Origin: Lachnospiraceae bacterium NC2008
Lineage (GTDB): Bacteria; Bacillota; Clostridia; Lachnospirales; Lachnospiraceae
Reading direction: 5' to 3'
Length of the DNA stretch: 64,000 bases
NCBI GenBank assembly: GCA_000687675.1
Contig: JHWS01000004.1
Span: forward strand, 62,001 to 126,000
Shown: piece by piece, positions 28,235 to 36,933 of the stretch
Position numbering within the stretch: the first letter of the stretch is position 1
Layout: every line of letters begins with the position of its first letter
Position numbers and translations under genes: made by a program
Notes under the pieces: model-generated
What the model was told of the DNA's origin: nothing
The model's input: the letters and a program-made list of their open reading frames with translations, nothing else
Databases searched by the model: none

Positions 28235-29527
28235 ATGGTTAAGGCAGTAGTTGGAGCAAACTGGGGTGATGAAGGCAAGGGCAAGATTACAGATATGCTT
28301 GCACAGGATGCTGACATCATAGTTAGATTTCAGGGAGGAGCCAATGCAGGACATACTATAAAGAATAAGTATGGTAAGTTCGCATTACATACTCTTCCAT
28401 CGGGAGCATTTTACGATCACACAACAAGTGTTATCGGTAACGGTGTTGCCCTTAATATTCCAAAGCTCTTTGAAGAAATTAAATCTATTACAGACAAGGG
28501 CGTACCTATGCCTAAGATTAAAGTATCTGAAAGAGCACAGATTGTTATGCCATACCACATCCTCTTCGATCAGTATGAAGAAGAAAGACTTGCTGGTAAG
28601 TCATTTGGCTCAACAAAGTCAGGTATAGCACCATTCTATTCAGATAAGTTTGCTAAGATTGGTTTCCAGGTATGTGAACTTTTCAATACAAAGGAAGCTT
28701 TAATGGAGAAACTTGAGAGAGTATGTGTTCAGAAGAATGTTATTCTTGAGCACCTCTATCATAAACCTGCTCTTAATCCTGAAGAATTATATAAGACACT
28801 TATGGAGTATAAGGAGATGGTTGAGCCATACGTATGTGATGTATCACTCTTCCTTGACAATGCTCTTAAAGAAGGTAAGACAATCCTTATGGAAGGTCAG
28901 CTTGGTACACTTAAGGATACAGATCACGGTATCTATCCTATGGTTACTTCGTCTAATACAATTGCTGCATATTCAGCAGTTGGTGCTGGTATACCTCCAT
29001 ATGAAATTAAAGAAATTATCACTGTTTGTAAGGCTTACTCTTCAGCAGTTGGTGCTGGTGCATTTGTATCAGAAATCTTTGGTGATGAGGCTGATGAGCT
29101 TAGAAACCGTGGCGGCGACGGTGGTGAATACGGTGCAACAACAGGTCGACCAAGAAGAGTTGGTTGGTTTGACTGCGTAGCTTCTAAGTACGGATGCAGA
29201 CTTCAGGGTACAACTGATGTAGCATTTACAGTAGTAGATGTTCTTGGTTATCTTGATGAGATTCCTGTATGTGTTGGCTATGAAATCAATGGCGAGGTTA
29301 CTAAGGAATTCCCAGTACCTTACAAGCTTGATATTGCTAAGCCAGTACTTAAGACACTTCCAGGATGGAAATGCGATATCTCAGGAATCAGAGAGTATGA
29401 CAAGCTTCCTGAAAACTGCAGAAAGTATATTGACTTTATTGAGCAGGAAATCGGTTATCCAATTACTATGGTTAGTAACGGACCTGCAAGAGAAGATATT
29501 ATTTACAGAAAGAGTTCTCTTAAATAA
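28235..29527 (+). CDS. purA: Adenylosuccinate synthetase
   Basis: GTP-dependent conversion of IMP and aspartate to adenylosuccinate, the first AMP-specific step. A full-length protein of 430 residues with the P-loop-like GANWGDEGKGK (about 7-17), QGGANAGHTI (about 34-43) and the GTTTG-type segment GATTGRPRR (about 298-306). AAAGGAG (28219-28225) supports ATG 28235 over an upstream in-frame ATG at 28208 that overlaps the STAS gene. With guaB, ade and purB it places both IMP branches in this window. Confidence 0.96.
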   Translation: MVKAVVGANWGDEGKGKITDMLAQDADIIVRFQGGANAGHTIKNKYGKFALHTLPSGAFYDHTTSVIGNGVALNIPKLFEEIKSITDKGVPMPKIKVSERAQIVMPYHILFDQYEEERLAGKSFGSTKSGIAPFYSDKFAKIGFQVCELFNTKEALMEKLERVCVQKNVILEHLYHKPALNPEELYKTLMEYKEMVEPYVCDVSLFLDNALKEGKTILMEGQLGTLKDTDHGIYPMVTSSNTIAAYSAVGAGIPPYEIKEIITVCKAYSSAVGAGAFVSEIFGDEADELRNRGGDGGEYGATTGRPRRVGWFDCVASKYGCRLQGTTDVAFTVVDVLGYLDEIPVCVGYEINGEVTKEFPVPYKLDIAKPVLKTLPGWKCDISGIREYDKLPENCRKYIDFIEQEIGYPITMVSNGPAREDIIYRKSSLK

Positions 29528-29857
29528 ATGAAAAGAAGTCCTGCAGCCAGAGTTTTTGCAATAATTGGTCTTATTCTTATCGGTCTTATACTTATCGCTA
29601 CACTATTAGTAGGGATAATAGATTTTGAAGGCAGAGATAAGGTTTTCCTTGCTATGATATTTATTGATATTGTAGTGCCAGTTTTTATATGGCTATTCCT
29701 TGTGATTCTAAAGAAAAAGTCACATGTGCTTAACCATGAGGCCAATGTGGAAGACGCAGATTTTGAAGAGTCAGATGCTATAGATGATGAATCTGCTAGT
29801 GAATCTGTTATAGAAGAAGCTTCTGGCGTAGAGACAGAGGACGAAGAAGGAAACTAA
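29528..29857 (+). CDS. Small two-TM membrane protein with acidic tail
   Basis: 109 residues: a short basic start (MKRSPAAR), two TM helices (about 8-28 and 38-60), then a very acidic C-terminal tail (Glu/Asp/Ser, about 70-109). The ATG follows the purA stop directly (TAAATG) and has no clear Shine-Dalgarno, suggesting translational coupling. Unrecognised; probably expressed with purA and the transporter gene that follows after 1 bp. Confidence 0.55.
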   Translation: MKRSPAARVFAIIGLILIGLILIATLLVGIIDFEGRDKVFLAMIFIDIVVPVFIWLFLVILKKKSHVLNHEANVEDADFEESDAIDDESASESVIEEASGVETEDEEGN

Positions 29858-29858
29858 T

Positions 29859-30755
29859 ATGTGGATGCTGTGTACGCTGCTTTACGGCGTATTAAAAGGC
29901 GTTAGAGAAATAGTTAAAAAGAAAGCAATGGAAAAAAGCACGATACCTCAAGTGCTTTTTTTCTATACTCTTTTTGGACTTATAATTCTAATTCCTGAAT
30001 TTAGAACCAGCGATGTTGTAGAGATGAAACTAATGGGCTACATCGCATTAAAATCATTTGTAATATTCATTGCATGGATAGCAAGTTTCAATGCTATAAA
30101 GAAGATTCCAATTAGTTTATATGGAATATTAGACTTATCAAGAGTCCTTTTTGCAACACTTCTTGGTGTTGTTGTACTAAAGGAATTATTATCAAGGTTT
30201 CAGATAATAGGTCTTATTTTGGTTATTATTGGCCTTGTTATGCTTAAGTTTAAGGGTAAATCTGCTGGAGAGTCATATCAGGTTAAGTATATTGTCTTTG
30301 CATTTTTATCTTGTTTATTAAATGCTACAAGCGCTCTTATGGACAAGATTCTTACAAAGTATGTTACACCTTACCAGCTTCAGTTCTGGTATATGCTCTA
30401 CCTTACAGGATTCTACTTAATATACCTGATTGCTGATTATGTTGTTAGAACTATTAAGTGTAGTAAAAGTGGAAACGTTAAAACTGATAAAGTTGGATTT
30501 GGTGGTTATATTATTGGAACTTTAAAGAACTACTGGATATTTATACTGGCAGTATTATTTGTAATTGCAGACAGAGCTCTCTTTATTGCTAACAGAGATC
30601 CTGCCTCAAGAATTACAGTTATGACACTTATTAAGCAGTCAGGCTGTATCGTAACTATTCTTGCTGGAAAGTTTATATTCAAGGAAAGCAATATACGTTA
30701 TAAACTCTTATGTGCATTTATCATAATATTAGGCATAGTCATCGCGGTGTTATAA
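29859..30755 (+). CDS. EamA/DMT-family transporter
   Basis: A 298-residue integral membrane protein with about ten hydrophobic segments arranged as two EamA-like halves (the first ends around GLILVIIGLVML, the second around CAFIIILGIVIAVL). The DMT superfamily exports small metabolites or imports nucleotide-sugars; the substrate is not predictable. AAGGAAAC precedes the ATG. It is the last gene of the purB-STAS-purA run. Confidence 0.85.
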   Translation: MWMLCTLLYGVLKGVREIVKKKAMEKSTIPQVLFFYTLFGLIILIPEFRTSDVVEMKLMGYIALKSFVIFIAWIASFNAIKKIPISLYGILDLSRVLFATLLGVVVLKELLSRFQIIGLILVIIGLVMLKFKGKSAGESYQVKYIVFAFLSCLLNATSALMDKILTKYVTPYQLQFWYMLYLTGFYLIYLIADYVVRTIKCSKSGNVKTDKVGFGGYIIGTLKNYWIFILAVLFVIADRALFIANRDPASRITVMTLIKQSGCIVTILAGKFIFKESNIRYKLLCAFIIILGIVIAVL

Positions 30756-30758
30756 TTC

Positions 30759-30787
30759 TTGATATGGGTATGAAAATAACTTATAAT
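30759..30787 (+). promoter_or_regulatory. Promoter of the pspA operon
   Basis: TTGATA (30759-30764), a 17-bp spacer, then TATAAT (30782-30787). A hairpin AAGCAGAA/TTCTGCTT (30799-30822) follows immediately and would form the very 5' end of the transcript or a weak terminator of the upstream gene. Confidence 0.65.
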
Positions 30788-30880
30788 CAGTACTAGTGAA
30801 GCAGAAAATATACCTTCTGCTTTGATATAAAAAGAATCTTAAGGGGTTCATAATTTTTTACTAACAGGAGGAATTATCAA

Positions 30881-31585
30881 ATGGGAATTATTTCAAGATT
30901 TAAAGACATTATGGCAGCTAACTTCAACGCTCTTCTTGACAAGATGGAAGATCCAGAGAAGATGATTGATCAGTACATCAGAAACCTTGAGAACGATCTG
31001 GGTGAGATTAAGTCTGAGACAGCATCTGTTATGGCTGAAGAGAAGGCTGCAAAGAGAAAACTTGATGATAACGAAGCTGAGACAGCAAAGATGCAGCAGT
31101 ATGCTGAGAAGGCAGTTAAGAGCGGCGATGACGCTGCTGCTAAGCAGTTCCTTTCAAAGAAGGCTGATCTCGTTGCTACACATAGCATACTTGAGCAGCA
31201 GTATACAATCTGCTGTGAGAATGCTGCAAAGATGCGTGAGATGCACGACAAGGTTTGCAGAGATCTTGATAGCTTAAGATCAAGAAGAGATATGCTTAAG
31301 GCAAAGGTTAAAGTTGCTGAGACACAGAAGAAGATTAACAATCTTACAAGCAATACAAGCAAGGCAGCTGGCAGCATAGCTAAGTTTGATGAATTAGAAG
31401 AAAAGATTAACAAGAAGCTTGACGCAGCAGACGCTATGGCAGAGCTTAATGGTTCTCAGAAAGAGAATTCTATTGAAGAACTTAAAGAAAAGTATGATGA
31501 TGGCGCAAAGTCAGCTGCAGTAGATGAAGAACTTGCAGCGCTTAAGGCATCTATGGGCATTAGCCAGGAAGGTGGAGCACAGTAA
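30881..31585 (+). CDS. pspA: PspA/IM30 family membrane-stress protein
   Basis: A 234-residue ESCRT-III-like membrane-remodelling protein. It has an amphipathic N-terminal helix (MGIISRFKDIMAANFNALLD), then continuous coiled-coil helices rich in Ala/Lys/Glu to the end. PspA binds stressed membranes and stabilises them. AGGAGG precedes the ATG. The stop overlaps the start of the SPFH gene (TAATG), as in the Bacillus ydjFGHI-type operons that pair PspA with an SPFH protein. Confidence 0.93.
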   Translation: MGIISRFKDIMAANFNALLDKMEDPEKMIDQYIRNLENDLGEIKSETASVMAEEKAAKRKLDDNEAETAKMQQYAEKAVKSGDDAAAKQFLSKKADLVATHSILEQQYTICCENAAKMREMHDKVCRDLDSLRSRRDMLKAKVKVAETQKKINNLTSNTSKAAGSIAKFDELEEKINKKLDAADAMAELNGSQKENSIEELKEKYDDGAKSAAVDEELAALKASMGISQEGGAQ

Positions 31586-32583
31586 TGGGTCTTTTTCAAA
31601 AAGAGTTATCTAACGTTGTAGAATGGAATGAGTCACAGCCTGGAGTTCTCTTCTGGAAGTGGACTAACAAGGAGATTAAGAAGGGATCAGTTCTTATTAT
31701 CAGACCTGGTCAGGACGCAATCTTCATGTATAACGGTAGACTTGAAGGTATATTTGAAGATGAAGGTAGATATGATATCGAATCAAAGATTATCCCTTTC
31801 TTATCTACACTTAAAGGATTTAAGTTCGGATTCAATTCTGGTCTTCGTGCAGAAGTTCTCTTTATTAACACTAAAGAAATCTTATGCAAATGGGGAACAA
31901 AGAATCCTGTTACCATGCAGGCACCTGGACTTCCAGGTGGTATGCCAATAAGAGCATTTGGTACATTCAATGCTAAGATAGCAGACAGATCTGTTGTTAT
32001 TGACAAACTTGCTGGTATCAAGCAGATGTATACAATTGATGATGTAAGAGAAAGAGTTGTAGCAAGTCTTGATCAGCTTGTTATGCAGTGGATTGCTAAA
32101 GAAGGCAAGGATATTTTCAATCTTCAGATGTATGCAAGCCAGATTGCTAAGGGTATCGAGAAGGATCTTGACTATGAGATGGCAAAGATTGGTATCGGTA
32201 TAACAGACTTCAAGATTGAGAGCTTCTCTTATCCTGAAGAAGTTAAGAAGATGCAGGAGAAGGCAGCTGCACAGGCACTTGTTGGAGATGTTGCTAAGTA
32301 TACTAATATCTCTATGGCAGATGGTATGGCTCAGGGTGGCAATGGCGCAGGTCAGATGGCAGGCTCTATGGCAGGTATGCAGATGGGTATGATGATGGGT
32401 ACTCAGATGGTTAACCAGATGTCAGGTCAGATGCAGCAAGCTCAGCAGGCAGCTCAGCCAGCACAGGCAGCTCCAGTAGCTGGTGGCGCAGCAGCAGGTG
32501 CGATTCCTAAGTTCTGTCCTAACTGTGGTACAGCAACTAATGGTATGAAATTCTGCGGTGAGTGCGGTTTCAAACTTGCATAA
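31585..32583 (+). CDS. SPFH-domain protein with C-terminal zinc ribbon (YdjI-like)
   Basis: 332 residues: an SPFH/band-7-like region (about 1-230; earlier annotated as a virion core protein domain), a Met/Gln/Ala-rich low-complexity linker (about 245-300), and a zinc ribbon at the end (CPNCGTATNGMKFCGECGFKL). There is no TM helix, so it is probably recruited to the membrane by partners. Translationally coupled to pspA. YdjI-type proteins target PspA to membranes in Bacillus (established for that relative); transfer of that role here is inference. Confidence 0.88.
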   Translation: MGLFQKELSNVVEWNESQPGVLFWKWTNKEIKKGSVLIIRPGQDAIFMYNGRLEGIFEDEGRYDIESKIIPFLSTLKGFKFGFNSGLRAEVLFINTKEILCKWGTKNPVTMQAPGLPGGMPIRAFGTFNAKIADRSVVIDKLAGIKQMYTIDDVRERVVASLDQLVMQWIAKEGKDIFNLQMYASQIAKGIEKDLDYEMAKIGIGITDFKIESFSYPEEVKKMQEKAAAQALVGDVAKYTNISMADGMAQGGNGAGQMAGSMAGMQMGMMMGTQMVNQMSGQMQQAQQAAQPAQAAPVAGGAAAGAIPKFCPNCGTATNGMKFCGECGFKLA

Positions 32584-32622
32584 TCAAAGATAATTCCTGT
32601 AAAAATAAATTTTAATTTTTTG

Positions 32623-32652
32623 AAGAGCTCGAATATACATTCGAGCTCTTTT
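32623..32652 (+). terminator. Terminator after the pspA-SPFH operon
   Basis: The 12-bp perfect stem AAGAGCTCGAAT/ATTCGAGCTCTT with a 4-base loop is followed by a short T run. Confidence 0.8.
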
Positions 32653-32701
32653 GTGTTATAATTGGCATTGTACGTTTAAGAAGAAAGTTGGAGATAAATA
32701 T

Positions 32702-34915
32702 ATGTCAGTTAGTATGAATGATAAGCAATATGAGGCAATGACACATGTTGATGGACCTCTTCTTATAATTGCTGGTGCAGGTTCAGGTAAGACCCGAGTT
32801 CTTACTCATAGAATCGCATATCTTATAGATCATGAGGATGTTAATCCATATAATATTATGGCTATAACATTTACCAATAAAGCTGCAGGTGAGATGCGTG
32901 AACGTATCGATAATATTGTTGGACTAGGCTCAGAAAGTATCTGGGTTATGACATTCCACTCTACCTGTGTAAGGATTCTTAGAAGACACATTCAGGAGAT
33001 TGGTTATGATAATAACTTCACTATCTACGATACAGACGATTCTAAGAGCCTTATGAAGGGTGTATTTAAGAAACTTCAGATTGACCCTAAACAGCTTAAA
33101 GAGGCTACAGTTCTTAGAGAGATATCTAAGGCAAAAGATGAGCTTCTTGGACCTAATGAGTATAAGGAGCAGAATCAGGCTGATTTTGGTAAGAAGAAGT
33201 TCATAGACTGCTACTATGAATATCAGGAGCAGCTTAGAAAGAACAATGCCCTGGATTTTGATGACATCATAAGGATGACAGTTTACCTCTTTAAGGCTTG
33301 CCCTGAGGTGCTTGAGAACTATCAGAATCGGTTCAAATATATAATGGTTGACGAGTATCAGGATACTAATACAGCACAGTTTGAACTTATAAGACTACTT
33401 GCATCAAAGTATAGAAATCTTTGCGTAGTTGGTGATGATGACCAGAGTATCTATAAGTTTAGAGGGGCTAATATCATGAATATTCTCAACTTTGAGAATA
33501 TATATGATGATGCAAAGGTTATTAAACTTGAACAGAACTATAGAAGTACTAAGTCTATTCTTGAAGCAGCCAATGCTGTTATTAGGAATAACACTGGAAG
33601 AAAGAGTAAGGCTCTTTGGACCAGCAGGGAAGATGATGAGCCTATCCATTACAGGCAGTATGATTCAAGTAGAGATGAAGCATATGATGTAGTTGATAAG
33701 ATTAAGAAATATCAGGGACAGTACGAATATGGCGACTGTGCTATCCTCTACAGGACCAATGCTCAGTCACGTGAATTTGAAGAATATTTCGTAAGAGCCA
33801 ATATTCCATACCAGATAGTTGGTGGTATCAACTTCTATGCTCGTAGGGAAATCAAAGACTTACTTGCCTATCTTAAAACAGTGGACAATGCTCAGGATGA
33901 CTTACAGGTTAAGCGTATTATTAACGTGCCTAAGCGCGGTATCGGTGCTACAAGTATACAGAAGATTCAGGACTATGCAGACAGTCATGATATGAGCTTT
34001 TTCGAGGCATGCAGAAGCAGCGTTATGATTCCAGGTATGGGTAAGGCTTCTGAGAAGATAAGCAGATTCGTTATGATGATAGATGTATATAAGAAACGTC
34101 TTGAAGAAAGTTCTATTATGGATGTTATGGAACAGATTCTTGAAGATACGGCTTATATTGAACTTATCAAAGAAGAAGACGAAGATAATGGCGAGGAACG
34201 TATAGAGAATATCAATGAATTCTTAAGTAAGATCAAGTCTTATGAAGAAGAGAATCCAGAGAATACTCTTAGCCAGTTCCTAGAAGAAGTTGCTCTTATA
34301 TCTGATCTTGATTCTGTTGATGAAGGCACATCAAGAGTACTTATGATGACAGTTCATAGTGCCAAGGGACTTGAGTTCCCAGTAGTATTCTTAACAGGTA
34401 TGGAAGATGGTATATTCCCTTCATATATGACTATTAATTCAGGTTCTGATGCTGATATGGAAGAGGAAAGACGTCTTGCTTATGTTGCTATAACAAGAGC
34501 AAAGGATATACTTAATATCTCATCTGCAAGGTCAAGAATGGTTAGAGGCGAGACACAGTATAATCCTCTTTCAAGATTTATTAAAGAGATACCATCTAAC
34601 CTTATAAAGGGCGAGATGCCTAAACAGAAGGTTAGACTTGAAGAGAAGTATAGTGAACAGTCTTCTGCCAGGGCATTTTTCAAGGATATGCCATTTAGCA
34701 AAGAACCGGTAAAGCTTACTAAGGGAAGCGAAATTAGCAGTGCTGGTGGCGAACTTGATTATGGTATAGGTGACAGCGTTGCTCACATAAAATTTGGACA
34801 GGGCGTAGTTAAGAATATAGTTAAAGGACCTAGAGATTATCAGGTTACAGTAGAGTTTGAAAGCTGCGGACAAAAGGTTATGTATGCAGCATTTGCAAAG
34901 CTTAGAAAGCTATAA
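32702..34915 (+). CDS. pcrA: PcrA/UvrD-family ATP-dependent DNA helicase
   Basis: A 3'-5' SF1A helicase in repair and replication-fork maintenance, 737 residues. Motif I AGAGSGKTR is near residue 25-33, the Walker B VDEYQDTN near 219, motif III DDQSIYKFRGA near 245, motif IV QNYRS near 275, motif V/VI in VHSAKGLEFP and YVAITRAK near 550-605. The C-terminal PcrA Tudor-like domain (GDSVAHIKFGQGVV) ends the protein. GGAGATAAAT supports ATG 32702. PcrA is essential in Bacillus. Confidence 0.96.
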   Translation: MSVSMNDKQYEAMTHVDGPLLIIAGAGSGKTRVLTHRIAYLIDHEDVNPYNIMAITFTNKAAGEMRERIDNIVGLGSESIWVMTFHSTCVRILRRHIQEIGYDNNFTIYDTDDSKSLMKGVFKKLQIDPKQLKEATVLREISKAKDELLGPNEYKEQNQADFGKKKFIDCYYEYQEQLRKNNALDFDDIIRMTVYLFKACPEVLENYQNRFKYIMVDEYQDTNTAQFELIRLLASKYRNLCVVGDDDQSIYKFRGANIMNILNFENIYDDAKVIKLEQNYRSTKSILEAANAVIRNNTGRKSKALWTSREDDEPIHYRQYDSSRDEAYDVVDKIKKYQGQYEYGDCAILYRTNAQSREFEEYFVRANIPYQIVGGINFYARREIKDLLAYLKTVDNAQDDLQVKRIINVPKRGIGATSIQKIQDYADSHDMSFFEACRSSVMIPGMGKASEKISRFVMMIDVYKKRLEESSIMDVMEQILEDTAYIELIKEEDEDNGEERIENINEFLSKIKSYEEENPENTLSQFLEEVALISDLDSVDEGTSRVLMMTVHSAKGLEFPVVFLTGMEDGIFPSYMTINSGSDADMEEERRLAYVAITRAKDILNISSARSRMVRGETQYNPLSRFIKEIPSNLIKGEMPKQKVRLEEKYSEQSSARAFFKDMPFSKEPVKLTKGSEISSAGGELDYGIGDSVAHIKFGQGVVKNIVKGPRDYQVTVEFESCGQKVMYAAFAKLRKL

Positions 34916-35001
34916 AATGATGCCAGATACACTAGCCAAAAAAGGTAAAGCGTGGTATTCTTATTATAGTGTTTCAAAAAGAATGAAAGGCGGACATGAT
35001 T

Positions 35002-35289
35002 ATGAGAAATTGTTGCGGTGGAAAGTTTGAAGATTTATTAACAGCAGTAAAGCTTGATGAGATTTTAAATAAAAAGAAGGTTGAAGAGGAAGAAGAAAAG
35101 AAGAACAACTTCCTTCTTAAACTCCTTATTATCATTAGCGTAGTTGCTGTAGTTGCAGTTGCTGTAATTGCAATTTATAAGTTCTTAACACCAGATTATC
35201 TCGATGACTTCGATGATGATTTTGATGATGATTTCTTTGATGACGATGATGTTACTGTTGATGAATCAGAGGATTCTAGTGATAAATAG
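35002..35289 (+). CDS. Small single-TM protein with poly-Asp tail
   Basis: 95 residues: a short N-terminal region with CC, a charged helix rich in Lys/Glu, one TM helix (about 43-65), then a tail made almost entirely of Asp and Phe (DDFDDDFDDDFFDDDD) that should lie outside the membrane. AAAGGCGG is better spaced for ATG 35002 than for ATG 34996. Own transcription unit with terminator. No family recognised. The tail could bind divalent cations (inference). Confidence 0.6.
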   Translation: MRNCCGGKFEDLLTAVKLDEILNKKKVEEEEEKKNNFLLKLLIIISVVAVVAVAVIAIYKFLTPDYLDDFDDDFDDDFFDDDDVTVDESEDSSDK

Positions 35290-35319
35290 TAATCATCGAA
35301 TAGATTTTTATTAATATTA

Positions 35320-35347
35320 AAGGCGACCTTAGTTTAGGTCGCCTTTT
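35320..35347 (+). terminator. Terminator after the poly-Asp gene
   Basis: The 10-bp stem AAGGCGACCT/AGGTCGCCTT is followed by TTT. Confidence 0.88.
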
Positions 35348-35364
35348 TCCGCGTAAGGAGAGAC

Positions 35365-36933
35365 ATGAAAAAGCACCAAATATATAAAGGAACAGTTATT
35401 GAGGTTCAGTTTCCAAACAAAGGAATAGTAAAAGTTCAGGATGAAGATGTTTTGGCTCTTGTAAAGAATGTAGTGCCAGGACAGGAAATATCTTTTAGAG
35501 CACTTCGCAAGAAGGCGGGATATTTTCATGGAGATTTAATATCCATAGATAAGAAGGCTGATAACGAGATAGAAAGTAGTTGTCCTCACTTTGGTAAGTG
35601 TGGTGGCTGTACATATAGCAACTTATCCTATGAGGATCAGCTAAAGCTTAAAGATAACCAGATGAAAGCTCTTTTTAAGCCGGTAGTTGATGAGCTATAC
35701 AGAAACTATGTTGATGATAGCTTAGATGAGAATAGTTCATATTTTGAACAGATTTATCAGGGTATCAAGGCTAGTCCAAGATATGAAGCTTATCGTAACA
35801 AGATGGAATTCTCTTTTGGTGATGGTTGCAAGGGTGGAGACTTAGAACTTGGCCTTCATAAAAGAGGCAGTTTCTACGATATTGTTTCAGTTAAGGATTG
35901 TCATATAGTTGATGAAGATTATAGAAAGATTCTTACTGAGACTCATAATTTCTTTAAGGAGAAGAATATTTCGTTCTTTCACAAGATTAGCCATGAAGGC
36001 TTTTTAAGACATCTTCTTGTTAGAAAGGCAGCCAAGACTGGTGAGATTATGGTTTGCCTTGTTACATCCTCACAGGGAGAATATGAAGGCCTTGTAGATG
36101 GATGGAAGGAAAGAATACTTGGACTTTCGCTTGATGGAACAGTAGCTGGACTTCTTCATCTAATTAATGATTCGTTATCAGATGTTGTAAGAAGTGATGA
36201 GACAAGAATACTTTATGGAAGAGATTATATTAATGAGGAGGTTCTTGGACTTAAGTTTAAGATAACTCCATTCTCATTCTTCCAGACTAATACATATTCG
36301 GCAGAGGTTCTTTACAGTACTGCCAGAGATTTTATTACTGGTAAAGATGAGGATGCTGATGTAAGGGATTCTTCTAATGATAATCAGGATGCGGCGGAAT
36401 TAGCTGATAAAACTGTATTTGACTTATATTCTGGAACTGGTACTATAGCACAGATTATAGCTCCTGTTGCTAAGAAGGTAGTAGGTGTTGAGATTATAGA
36501 AGAAGCTGTAGAAGCAGCTAAGGAAAATGCCGTGCTTAACGGTCTTGATAACTGTGATTTTATAGCAGGAGATGTCCTTAAGGTACTTGATGATATAACA
36601 GACAAGCCGGATTATATTATCCTTGATCCTCCACGAGATGGAGTACATCCTAAGGCACTTAGAAAGATAATTGATTACGGAGTAGACAACATCCTCTATA
36701 TTTCTTGTAAGCCAACAAGTTTGGCAAGAGACCTAGAGATGCTTATAGGCTGTGGTTACATACCGAAGAAGATGTGCTGCGTAGATCAATTCCCAGCCAC
36801 CGCTAATGTCGAAAGCTGTGTGCTCCTAGAGCGTGTGAGCAACCGAAAAGCGGATTCTTATGTGAAACTGAATGTGAAGATGGAAGATTACTATCGGATC
36901 AAAGATGCAGAAGGTGGTGAAGCGGATGGATGA
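35365..36933 (+). CDS. 23S rRNA (uracil-C5) methyltransferase, RlmD/RlmCD type
   Basis: SAM-dependent m5U methyltransferase, 522 residues. It has an N-terminal TRAM domain (about 1-60), a [4Fe-4S]-binding set CPHFGKCGGC (Cys 73, 79, 82) plus Cys 179, the SAM motif DLYSGTGT (about 352) and the catalytic loop YISCKP (about 449) with the nucleophilic Cys. An unusual acidic insertion lies near 325-345. From about base 36787 codon use changes sharply (CAA, GTG, CTG/CTC, CGT/CGA/CGG instead of CAG, GTT, CTT, AGA) and the C-terminal tail is unlike the usual one. This may be a recombination junction. RlmD versus RlmC/CD specificity is not resolved. Confidence 0.9.
   Translation: MKKHQIYKGTVIEVQFPNKGIVKVQDEDVLALVKNVVPGQEISFRALRKKAGYFHGDLISIDKKADNEIESSCPHFGKCGGCTYSNLSYEDQLKLKDNQMKALFKPVVDELYRNYVDDSLDENSSYFEQIYQGIKASPRYEAYRNKMEFSFGDGCKGGDLELGLHKRGSFYDIVSVKDCHIVDEDYRKILTETHNFFKEKNISFFHKISHEGFLRHLLVRKAAKTGEIMVCLVTSSQGEYEGLVDGWKERILGLSLDGTVAGLLHLINDSLSDVVRSDETRILYGRDYINEEVLGLKFKITPFSFFQTNTYSAEVLYSTARDFITGKDEDADVRDSSNDNQDAAELADKTVFDLYSGTGTIAQIIAPVAKKVVGVEIIEEAVEAAKENAVLNGLDNCDFIAGDVLKVLDDITDKPDYIILDPPRDGVHPKALRKIIDYGVDNILYISCKPTSLARDLEMLIGCGYIPKKMCCVDQFPATANVESCVLLERVSNRKADSYVKLNVKMEDYYRIKDAEGGEADG

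Noticed and set aside
28713-29180. A 155-codon plus-strand frame inside purA
   Set aside because: Out-of-frame shadow of purA made of Leu/Ser/Val-rich sequence with no start signal.
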